From CBFGTJ01 sp965651815 (GTDB taxonomy: Bacteria > Actinomycetota > Acidimicrobiia > Acidimicrobiales > Microtrichaceae), in assembly GCA_965651815.1 (NCBI GenBank), contig CBFGTJ010000073.1, positions 1 to 14,410 of the forward strand: DNA of 14,410 nucleotides. Direction: 5' to 3'. A program made the translations under genes and the position numbers. Below the pieces are notes generated by a model. The model was not told the origin of the DNA. It ran no database searches and saw only the letters and a list, made by a program, of their open reading frames with translations. Of the stretch, positions 6,703 to 11,939 are shown one piece after another (the stretch's first letter is position 1; each line of letters opens with the position of its first letter).

Positions 6703-7907
6703 GCGGGCAGCGTCGGGTGCTCGGCGGGTGGGGCCAGGTCGGCCTCGTCGCGGGTCGCGAGATCCGCGAGCGCGTGCGCGCCCGCAGCTTCCAGGTCAGC
6801 ACCGGGCTGCTGGTGCTCGTCATCGTGGCCCTCGGCGTGATCGTCCGGGTCGGCGTCGGCGACGGACCCGGTGCGCTGCGCGTCGCGGTCGTCGACGCCG
6901 ACGGCGGCGCGCTCGAGCAGGCCCTCGTCGCGGCGGGTGAGCGGTCCGACCGCGAGGTCGACCCGGTGAGCGTCCCGGACGGATCGACCGCACGCCGGGT
7001 CGTGGACGACGGCGACGCGGACCTGGCCGTGCTGGCCGAGGACCGGCAGGTGCTCTTCGCCGACGAGGTCGACGAGCAGGCCCTCTCGATCGTCCGGCAG
7101 GCCTGGGCCGCGCTCGACCTCCGCGACGCGCTCGTCGGGCACGGGTTGGAGGAGTCCGAGGTCGCCGAGGCGCTCTCGGCGCGGCCGATCGAGGCGACGA
7201 CGCTCAGCGGTGGGGATGGCGACGACGGGCTGGCGATCCTCGTCGGCACGCTCGCGGCGATCCTGCTGTTCATCACGCTGCAGACCTTCGGCACCTACGT
7301 GCTCACCGGCGTGGTCGAGGAGAAGTCCACCGCGGTGGTGGAGGTGCTCCTCGTCCGGGTGCCCGCGCGGCACCTGCTCGCCGGCAAGGTCATCGGGATC
7401 GGGGTCGCCGCGCTCATCCAGCTGGTGCTCGCGGTCACGGCGGGCATGGTCTCGCTCGCGCTCGCGTCCGTCTCCGTGCCCGGCGAGGTCTGGTCGGCCC
7501 TGCCGATGGTGCTCGTGTGGTTCCTCGGCGGCTACGCGCTCTACTCGACGCTGTTCGCCCTGGCCGGGTCGTTGGTGAGTCGCCAGGAGGATGCCCAGGC
7601 GGCCGCCGCACCGATCATGACCGTGCTCATCGGCGCCTACCTGCTCGTGTTCTTCTTCGGGTACGCGCCCGAGTCGACCGCGAGCCGCGTGATGTCGGTG
7701 ATCCCGCCGCTGGCGCCGTTGCTGATGCCGATGCGCATGGCCGCGGGTGCGGCGTCGGTGCTCGAGGTCGTCCTCGCGCTCGTCCTGATGGTCGCGGGGG
7801 TCGTGCTCGCCTGGCAGCTCGCGGGGCGGATCTACAACCAGGTGCTGCTGCAGCGCGGCACCCGCATCTCGTGGCGGGCAGCCGGCGCCTTCCTGCGAGG
7901 GGACTGA
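6699..7907 (+). CDS. ABC-2 type exporter permease (NatB/YhaP type)
   Basis: The protein has 402 residues. The ATG at 6699 overlaps the ATPase stop as ATGA, with ggggag just upstream. A cytoplasmic N-terminus precedes transmembrane helix 1 (about 31-49). A large extracytoplasmic domain (about 50-175) with mixed strands and helices follows, then five more membrane helices (roughly 176-200, 228-252, 262-285, 298-318 and 345-375). The EEKSTAVVEVLLVRVPARHLLAGK segment after helix 2 is the conserved coupling region of NatB-like permeases. With the preceding ATPase it should form a two-component exporter, typically dimeric. The substrate could be Na+, an antibiotic or a lipid; the sequence does not decide. 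It sits between the two ArsR modules, but neither dyad promoter is directly adjacent to its operon start. Confidence 0.93.
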   Translation: MSGQRRVLGGWGQVGLVAGREIRERVRARSFQVSTGLLVLVIVALGVIVRVGVGDGPGALRVAVVDADGGALEQALVAAGERSDREVDPVSVPDGSTARRVVDDGDADLAVLAEDRQVLFADEVDEQALSIVRQAWAALDLRDALVGHGLEESEVAEALSARPIEATTLSGGDGDDGLAILVGTLAAILLFITLQTFGTYVLTGVVEEKSTAVVEVLLVRVPARHLLAGKVIGIGVAALIQLVLAVTAGMVSLALASVSVPGEVWSALPMVLVWFLGGYALYSTLFALAGSLVSRQEDAQAAAAPIMTVLIGAYLLVFFFGYAPESTASRVMSVIPPLAPLLMPMRMAAGAASVLEVVLALVLMVAGVVLAWQLAGRIYNQVLLQRGTRISWRAAGAFLRGD

Positions 7908-7916
7908 CGCCCGACC

Positions 7917-7944
7917 CCCGTTCCGTCCCGCCCGTTCCGTCCCG
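7917..7944. repeat. Exact 14-bp tandem duplication
   Basis: CCCGTTCCGTCCCG occurs twice head to tail at 7917-7930 and 7931-7944, 9 bp after the permease stop codon. The 124-bp gap up to the ArsR ATG otherwise holds the dyad promoter. The duplication probably arose by slippage; I see no evidence of function. Confidence 0.55.
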
Positions 7945-7982
7945 CAGCACAGGCCCCTGGCGACCGACCTGCAGGACGGAAC

Positions 7983-8025
7983 CCATCACATATTCCTTGA
8001 CGGGAATATGTGATGGTCGTACCGT
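7983..8025 (+). promoter_or_regulatory. Promoter and 34-bp perfect palindromic operator of the second ArsR operon, probably leaderless
   Basis: Bases 7983-7996 (CCATCACATATTCC) and 8003-8016 (GGAATATGTGATGG) are perfect 14-bp inverted arms around TTGACG (7997-8002), which is itself the -35 box. The -10 TACCGT (8020-8025) lies 17 bp downstream. It ends 6 nt before the ATG at 8032, so transcription should start at the ATG and the mRNA be leaderless; no Shine-Dalgarno sequence is present. The palindrome encloses the -35 and most of the spacer, so bound repressor would block polymerase. The ArsR protein encoded immediately downstream is the obvious candidate ligand of this site. Elements are seen directly; binding is inferred. 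Confidence 0.75.
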
Positions 8026-8031
8026 CGAACC

Positions 8032-8391
8032 ATGCACGCAGCGACGTTCGGCGCTCTGGGTGAGCCGAGCCGGCTCCGGATCGTCGAGCTCCTCCGCAGC
8101 GGGCCGTCCTCGGTCGGGGAGATCGCCGAGGCGCTCGGCATCCGCCAGCCCCAGGTGTCCAAGCACCTGCGCGTGCTCAGCGAGGCGGGGATCGTCACCG
8201 GGCAGGCGGTGGCGCGGCGGCGCATCTACCAGCTCGAGGCCGCGCCCTTCGAACAGATCGGCACCTGGGTCGAGTCCTTCGAGCAGACCTGGGAGGCCCG
8301 CCTCGACTCGCTGGGCCGCTACCTGGCCGAGGCCGAGCGGCGCCGTGCCGAGGGCGACCCCGACGACGGCAGGAGCACCACCGATGGCTGA
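8032..8391 (+). CDS. ArsR-family winged-helix transcriptional regulator (module 2)
   Basis: The protein has 119 residues. It opens FGALGEPSRLRIVELL (6-21). The helix-turn-helix spans about 27-55, with recognition helix RQPQVSKHLRVL (38-49), and the wing is VTGQAVARRRIYQLE. The tail after residue 70 (FEQIGTWVESFEQTWEARLDSLGRYLAEAE) is a long helix typical of ArsR proteins paired with SRPBCC proteins, likely for dimerisation. There is no cysteine, so no classical metal site. The ATG at 8032 is 6 nt after the predicted -10 box (leaderless start). The stop overlaps the DUF1801 start by 8 nt. It is predicted to repress its own operon through the palindrome at 7983-8016. Confidence 0.94.
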   Translation: MHAATFGALGEPSRLRIVELLRSGPSSVGEIAEALGIRQPQVSKHLRVLSEAGIVTGQAVARRRIYQLEAAPFEQIGTWVESFEQTWEARLDSLGRYLAEAERRRAEGDPDDGRSTTDG

Positions 8392-8737
8392 CAAGACCGG
8401 CGGCGACGCCGCCGTGAGGGAGAAGATCGCGGAGCTGCCGGCGTTCAGGGACGTCGCCGCCCGGCTGCACGAGGTGATCACGGCGGCCGCCCCGGACCTG
8501 CAGCCCCGCCTGTGGTACGGCATGCCGGGCTACGCGAAGACCAAGAGCGGGCCCGTCATCTGCTTCTTCCGCGTCGACGACGACCGGTACGTCTCGTTCG
8601 GCTTCACCGAGCACGCGAACCTCGCCCCGGAGGAGGGGGCGGGCCACCAGCTCATCGGGTCGGCCTGGTTCCTCACGGGCCTGGACCGCCCGACCGAGGA
8701 CCGCATCACCGAGCTGGTCCGCAGCGCGGCTGCCTGA
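8384..8737 (+). CDS. DUF1801 (YdhG-like) protein
   Basis: The protein has 117 residues. The text LPAFRDVAARLHEVITAAAPDLQPRLWYGMPGYAKTKSGPVICFF, followed by YVSFGFTEHANL, matches the DUF1801/YdhG-like fold, a small alpha/beta domain. Its relatives include proteins described as iron chaperone-like, but the biochemical role is unsettled. The ATG at 8384 has aggag (8371-8375) 8 nt upstream and overlaps the ArsR stop by 8 nt, so the pair is translationally coupled. A GC hairpin immediately follows the stop. DUF1801 genes are frequent neighbours of ArsR and SRPBCC/AHSA1 genes in actinobacteria, in line with the arrangement here. Confidence 0.87.
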   Translation: MADKTGGDAAVREKIAELPAFRDVAARLHEVITAAAPDLQPRLWYGMPGYAKTKSGPVICFFRVDDDRYVSFGFTEHANLAPEEGAGHQLIGSAWFLTGLDRPTEDRITELVRSAAA

Positions 8738-8738
8738 A

Positions 8739-8777
8739 CGCGCCCTGCCCGGGCGCGAACCGCCCGCTCGAACGGGC
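8739..8777 (+). terminator. Two successive GC hairpins after DUF1801
   Basis: Hairpin 1 pairs CGCGCCC (8739-8745) with GGGCGCG (8751-8757) around a 5-nt loop, starting 2 nt after the DUF1801 stop. Hairpin 2 pairs GCCCG (8762-8766) with CGGGC (8773-8777). No T-tract follows. They may terminate part of the transcripts, lowering expression of the downstream SRPBCC gene relative to ArsR-DUF1801. Confidence 0.4.
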
Positions 8778-8806
8778 ACCACCCGACCGCACACCACCCG
8801 ACCGCA
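8777..8806. repeat. Exact 15-bp tandem duplication
   Basis: CACCACCCGACCGCA occurs twice head to tail at 8777-8791 and 8792-8806, in the 113-bp gap before the second SRPBCC gene. The rest of that gap is rich in related CCACCCGACG and CGAACGA words. It is probably a slippage product with no visible function. Confidence 0.55.
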
Positions 8807-8850
8807 CACGGCGAACGACCGAACGAACCACCCGACGAGGGGAGCCACCC

Positions 8851-9345
8851 GTGATCACCCAGCTGTTCAAGAAGACGAAGGTGCTCGAGATCGAGCGGAC
8901 CTACCCCGCGCCGATCGACGCGGTCTGGCAGGCGTGGACCGACGAGGACCAGCTCCGCCAGTGGTGGGGGCCCGAGAAGACCCTGGTGCCCGAATGCAAG
9001 GTCGACCCTCGGGTCGGCGGCTCGATCCACGTCGTCACCGAGGCCGGCGAGGGCATGGGCAAGTACCAGGGCACCCGCTGGCCGATGTCGGGCACCTTCA
9101 CGATCGTCGAGCCGCCGCGCCGGTTGGTGTGGGAGGCACGCTCGTGGACGGAGGGCCAGGAGGACACCTCGACCATCGAGCACGTCAACGACCTCACCCT
9201 GACCGAGTCCGGCGGCACGACCACGGTCAAGCTCCACATCACGATCAACCGGATCGGGTCGAAGGCGAAGATGGCCGCGTTCGGCATGAAGATGGGCTAC
9301 AAGGCGCAGCTCGACAAGCTCGGCGACCTGCTCGCCGGGAGCTGA
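8851..9345 (+). CDS. SRPBCC (AHSA1-like) domain protein (module 2)
   Basis: The protein has 164 residues and starts at a GTG (8851) with gaggggag (8837-8844) 6 nt upstream. The AHSA1-type opening is clear: VLEIERTYPAPIDAVWQAWTDEDQLRQWWGP (11-41). Strands GGSIHVVTEAGE, MSGTFTIVEPPRRLVWEAR and TVKLHITINR follow, with a closing amphipathic helix (AAFGMKMGYKAQLDKLGDLL). This is a ligand-binding cavity fold; the ligand is unknown. It differs clearly from the first SRPBCC protein, so the two are family members rather than a recent duplication. It is downstream of ArsR and DUF1801 across a 113-bp gap with hairpins. Membership of the same transcript is likely but not certain. Confidence 0.92.
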   Translation: MITQLFKKTKVLEIERTYPAPIDAVWQAWTDEDQLRQWWGPEKTLVPECKVDPRVGGSIHVVTEAGEGMGKYQGTRWPMSGTFTIVEPPRRLVWEARSWTEGQEDTSTIEHVNDLTLTESGGTTTVKLHITINRIGSKAKMAAFGMKMGYKAQLDKLGDLLAGS

Positions 9346-9353
9346 CCACTCGG

Positions 9354-9382
9354 GCGGCGAGGTCCGCGAGCTGGACCGCCGC
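9354..9382. terminator. Bulged hairpin between convergent genes
   Basis: GCGGC (9354-9358) and GGTCC (9361-9365) pair with GGACC (9373-9377) and GCCGC (9378-9382). There is a 2-nt bulge on the left side and a 7-nt loop. It lies exactly in the 48-bp gap between the second SRPBCC gene and the convergent 65-residue membrane protein gene. Without a T-tract it is a plausible but unproven bidirectional terminator. Confidence 0.45.
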
Positions 9383-9393
9383 GACCGCCCCGC

Positions 9394-9591
9394 TCAGCGG
9401 CGCAGGCCGGACACGACCAGCCACGCGACCGCGAGCACCGCGGCGATCACCACCAGCGTCCGCACCAGGCTGATCACCGCCCCGACCAGCCAGCCGACGA
9501 CCCCGAGCACGACGAACACCACCGCGGCGTAGAGGAGGATGCGGAGCGCCAGCGACGTGGTGCCCGGCCGGAGGTCGCGTCGATCGGCCAT
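9394..9591 (-). CDS. Small two-helix membrane protein
   Basis: The protein has 65 residues. A charged N-terminus (MADRRDLRPG) is followed by two hydrophobic stretches, about 18-40 (ILLYAAVVFVVLGVVGWLVG) and 45-62 (TLVVIAAVLAVAWLVVSG), and it ends GLRR. A short Arg-containing turn joins the helices, so both ends are probably cytoplasmic. I recognise no family, but such small membrane proteins are common in actinobacteria. The ATG at 9591 has no Shine-Dalgarno sequence. Instead a -10-like TAGCCT (9603-9598) ends 6 nt before it, suggesting a leaderless mRNA. It lies 29 bp downstream of the metallophosphoesterase stop on the same strand. Confidence 0.75.
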   Translation of the reverse strand: MADRRDLRPGTTSLALRILLYAAVVFVVLGVVGWLVGAVISLVRTLVVIAAVLAVAWLVVSGLRR

Positions 9592-9597
9592 GCCGGG

Positions 9598-9625
9598 AGG
9601 CTACGCGGGCCACGCGCCGGTCACC
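9598..9625 (-). promoter_or_regulatory. Possible leaderless promoter of the small membrane protein
   Basis: On the minus strand GGTGAC (9625-9620) and TAGCCT (9603-9598) are 16 bp apart, and the -10 ends 6 nt before the ATG at 9591. The -10 fits TAnnnT and the spacing to the ATG equals that of both ArsR promoters. The -35 is only a partial match. The promoter would lie across the end of the metallophosphoesterase gene. Confidence 0.4.
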
Positions 9626-10757
9626 CCGCGCGGGGCCCGCCGCCCGTGGGACAGGGGGCGGTGGTGACGTGGGTTTCGATCACCTCGTCCTCGACGGTGA
9701 CGAGCTCGAGCCGCAGCGAGGTCGGCGTCGCGGTGAGCAGCGTGGTCGTCGCGACGTCCTCGGCGTAGCGGAACATGCTCCCGAAGATCGGGGTGCCGAA
9801 CGAGCCGGGGTAGCCGCCGCCGAGCCCGTTCGTCACGTACGGGATCCCACCGCGGTGCACCCGCTCGTACACGGCGGCGTGCCCGTTGAGCACCAGGTCC
9901 GCGCCCCACTGCGCGTACGGCCACTGCAGGTGCGGGGTGGAGCCGTACTCCGCGCTCGACCCGAACGGCGGTTCGTGCATCACCACGACCTGCCACGGCG
10001 CCGGCGACTCGCCCAGCGCCGTCTCGAGCCAGGCGCGCTGCGCCGCGGTGGTCACCGGCGGGACACCGCCCTCCTCCTCGATCGACACCGACTCGCTGTC
10101 GACGACGAACACGTGGACGTCGCCGATCAGGACGTCGTAGTAGAGCTCGGAGCCGGTCGGGTGGGTGCTCGTGGCGCCGGCGCCGGGCAGGTCGAAGTAG
10201 TCGAGGTAGGTCTCGAGCGGCCCGTCGTCGTGGTCGTGGTTGCCGGCGGACGGGAAGAACCGGTTCACCGGTGAGTCACCGCCGGAGGGGCAGTGGGGGC
10301 CGGGTGCGACGCCCGCCATGAAGCGGCAGAAGTGGCGACCGACGAGGCGGTCGTACTTGTCGGTGCCCTGGTAGCCGGGCATCTCGCGGATCTGGAGGTT
10401 GTCGCCGGTGGTGACGACGGCATCCGGGTCGAGCCGGTCGACGAGGCTGCCGAGCTCGAGGATGTACGGGTGGTTGTACCCGTAGTCGCCGACGACCGAG
10501 ATCCGGGTCGGTTCCGCCGGCGGTGTCGTGGTCGTGGTGGTGGTCGTCGTCGTCGACGTCGTCGAGGTGGTGGTGGTCGTGGACGTGGTGGTCGTCGAGG
10601 TCGACGTCGTGGTCGAGCTCGTGGAGGTGGTCGTGGTGCTCGACGTGGTGCCGGGAGGTTCGTTGTCCGGAGGGGGGACGCACGACACGGCCACCAGCAG
10701 CGTCGCCACCACGATGGTGCGCGCCTTGAGCGCGCGTGCGATCGATGCGCGAGTCAT
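9621..10757 (-). CDS. Metallophosphoesterase lipoprotein with Thr/Ser linker
   Basis: The protein has 378 residues. The ATG at 10757 has ggaggt 9 nt upstream. Residues 1-25 form a signal peptide (TRASIARALKARTIVVATLLVAVS) followed by Cys26, an acceptable though imperfect lipobox (AVSC), so it is probably a lipid-anchored surface protein. Residues 37-78 are only Thr and Ser, a flexible and possibly glycosylated linker. The calcineurin-like phosphoesterase domain follows: GDYG (90-93), GDN (118-120), GNHD (172-175), the MHEPPF His261, and NGHAAVYER (291-299). That order resembles purple-acid-phosphatase-like enzymes. The last motif normally reads GHxHxYxR; here the second His is Ala295, so one metal ligand may be missing. 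Substrates would be phosphomonoesters or diesters outside the membrane. It has its own promoter at 10832-10861. Confidence 0.9.
   Translation of the reverse strand: MTRASIARALKARTIVVATLLVAVSCVPPPDNEPPGTTSSTTTTSTSSTTTSTSTTTTSTTTTTSTTSTTTTTTTTTTPPAEPTRISVVGDYGYNHPYILELGSLVDRLDPDAVVTTGDNLQIREMPGYQGTDKYDRLVGRHFCRFMAGVAPGPHCPSGGDSPVNRFFPSAGNHDHDDGPLETYLDYFDLPGAGATSTHPTGSELYYDVLIGDVHVFVVDSESVSIEEEGGVPPVTTAAQRAWLETALGESPAPWQVVVMHEPPFGSSAEYGSTPHLQWPYAQWGADLVLNGHAAVYERVHRGGIPYVTNGLGGGYPGSFGTPIFGSMFRYAEDVATTTLLTATPTSLRLELVTVEDEVIETHVTTAPCPTGGGPRAG
10524..10649 (-). repeat. Low-complexity stretch encoding the Thr/Ser linker
   Basis: This is a 126-bp run of near-repeating ACC, ACG and AGC codons on the minus strand, read as GTGGTCGTCGT-type sequence on the plus strand. 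It encodes 42 consecutive Thr or Ser residues. It is likely length-variable between strains by slippage. The opposite strand is open and would encode poly-Val, which I treat as an artefact. Confidence 0.7.
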
Positions 10758-10831
10758 CGCCAAACCACCTCCGCGGTCGTCGGGAGGCCGAGCGGCGGCT
10801 ACTTCCCCAGCGCTCACCCGGCTGGTCGCGG

Positions 10832-10861
10832 ACCATAACGATCCCGCTCCGCTGCGTCCAA
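10832..10861 (-). promoter_or_regulatory. Promoter of the metallophosphoesterase gene
   Basis: On the minus strand TTGGAC (10861-10856) and TATGGT (10837-10832) are 18 bp apart, a good sigma-70/SigA-type pair for this base composition. The start of transcription would be near 10825, giving a leader of about 68 nt with a proper ribosome-binding site. The -10 hexamer is identical to that of the first ArsR module. The 226-bp gap also contains a direct repeat (10939-10965) and a short hairpin at the endonuclease stop (10978-10991). Confidence 0.55.
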
Positions 10862-10938
10862 GGGTTCGCGAAGATCCACCAGGATTCTCGTCGTTTACAC
10901 ACGTAGCGTGAACGTCACCACGCGATGCGCGCGCGTGT

Positions 10939-10965
10939 CCCCTGGGTCAGCGCGACCCCTGGGTC
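10939..10965. repeat. 10-bp direct repeat, 17-bp period
   Basis: CCCCTGGGTC occurs at 10939-10948 and 10956-10965 in the gap between the endonuclease-fold gene and the metallophosphoesterase promoter. It could be paired regulator half-sites or neutral duplication. Nothing else in this part of the gap is recognisable. Confidence 0.4.
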
Positions 10966-10983
10966 CGCGGGGCCTCGCCCGCG

Positions 10984-11853
10984 TCAGCGGGGGTCGCCGG
11001 GCCGGTCGGGCCAGGTGATGTCGACGACGAGGCCGTAGTGGTCGCTCGCGTGCGTGCCGGTGCGTGGCTCGTGGAAGGCGAGCTCGCAGCGGACGATCCG
11101 GCCGCCGCCCCGCGGCCGCCGGAACGGGTTGCCGACGAACACGTAGTCGATGCGCTTCGGCGGGAGGTTCATCGCCGCGTACACCGGGTTCGCCGGGTCC
11201 TGGGTCCAGCCGACCTCGTTGCCGCGCACCACCGCCCACGCGTCCTGGAAGTAGGTGCTGCGACCGTCGATCACCGCGTTCGAGGTGAGGAACCGGATCT
11301 CGTCCGAGGTCGGCTCCGCGTTGAAGTCGCCGCAGAGGATCGGCGGCATCGCCGCGCGCGGGTCGACCGTCGCCCGGATCACGTCGTCGATGTGCAGCAC
11401 CTGCCGGACCCGGTGGTACGCCTGGTGCGGCGGCGGTTGCAGGTGGGTGCTGAACACGTCGAGCCCCGCCGTGCGCACCCGCAGCAGCTCCAGCGCGATC
11501 GACGAGAACGGGTCCTCGGGCTCGTCCCGGTTCACCGGGAGCGGGTGCAGCTCGTGCTCGTCGATCGGGTAGCGCGAGAGCACCGCGGAGCCGAACAGCA
11601 GGGAGCGGTCCGCGTGCAGGTGCTCGGGCACCGGCAGCCCGCCGAAGACCCAGTGCCACTCACCGGCCGCGTGCTGCGCGATCCACTCGGCGGTGTTCGG
11701 GTTGGCCGCGTCCTGCCACACCTCCTGGAGGCACACGACGTCGGGTGCGAGCTCGTCGAGCCACGTCACCACCTCGACCCGCCGCTCGGCCCAACCCGGC
11801 TCGAGCAGCGACCCGACGTTGAGCTGCACGACCCGCAGCACTGCCGTGTCCAC
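10984..11853 (-). CDS. Endonuclease/exonuclease/phosphatase-fold protein
   Basis: The protein has 289 residues if started at the GTG at 11853. Family landmarks are in order: Asn12 in VVQLNVGS, Glu44 in CLQEVW, His137 in STHLQPP, Asp176 and Asn178 in CGDFNAEP, Asp236 in RIDYVF, and Asp271-His272 in SDHYGLVV. These are the metal-binding and catalytic positions of the exonuclease III/DNase I/sphingomyelinase fold, all present. It should cleave phosphodiesters with a divalent metal. Without a signal peptide it is likely cytoplasmic, acting on a nucleic acid, phospholipid or inositol phosphate. An ATG at 12051 would extend it into the upstream gene with low-quality residues, so I reject that start. 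The ribosome-binding site is unclear: ggagg is only 1 nt from the GTG. The start is therefore less certain than the gene. Confidence 0.9.
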   Translation of the reverse strand: MDTAVLRVVQLNVGSLLEPGWAERRVEVVTWLDELAPDVVCLQEVWQDAANPNTAEWIAQHAAGEWHWVFGGLPVPEHLHADRSLLFGSAVLSRYPIDEHELHPLPVNRDEPEDPFSSIALELLRVRTAGLDVFSTHLQPPPHQAYHRVRQVLHIDDVIRATVDPRAAMPPILCGDFNAEPTSDEIRFLTSNAVIDGRSTYFQDAWAVVRGNEVGWTQDPANPVYAAMNLPPKRIDYVFVGNPFRRPRGGGRIVRCELAFHEPRTGTHASDHYGLVVDITWPDRPGDPR

Positions 11854-11910
11854 GCCTCCAGCATGGTCGACCGCGACGCGGGCCGGCGCCGGCGTGCCGG
11901 AGGTGGACGT

Positions 11911-11939
11911 CAGGTCGGCCGGGGTCAGGTCGCCGGGGT
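11911..11939. repeat. Imperfect tandem duplication at a stop codon
   Basis: CAGGTCGGCCGGGGT (11911-11925) is followed directly by CAGGTCGCCGGGGT (11926-11939), differing by one base deletion. The second copy in plus order encodes the last residues (TPAT) and most of the stop of the membrane-anchored protein. The first copy is non-coding. The duplication probably set the current 3' end of that gene. Confidence 0.5.

Noticed and set aside
10528..10911. Plus-strand frame with a poly-Val start
   Set aside because: It is the complement of the Thr/Ser linker of the lipoprotein. Its valine run is only the reverse reading of Thr codons and no ribosome-binding site or family match exists.
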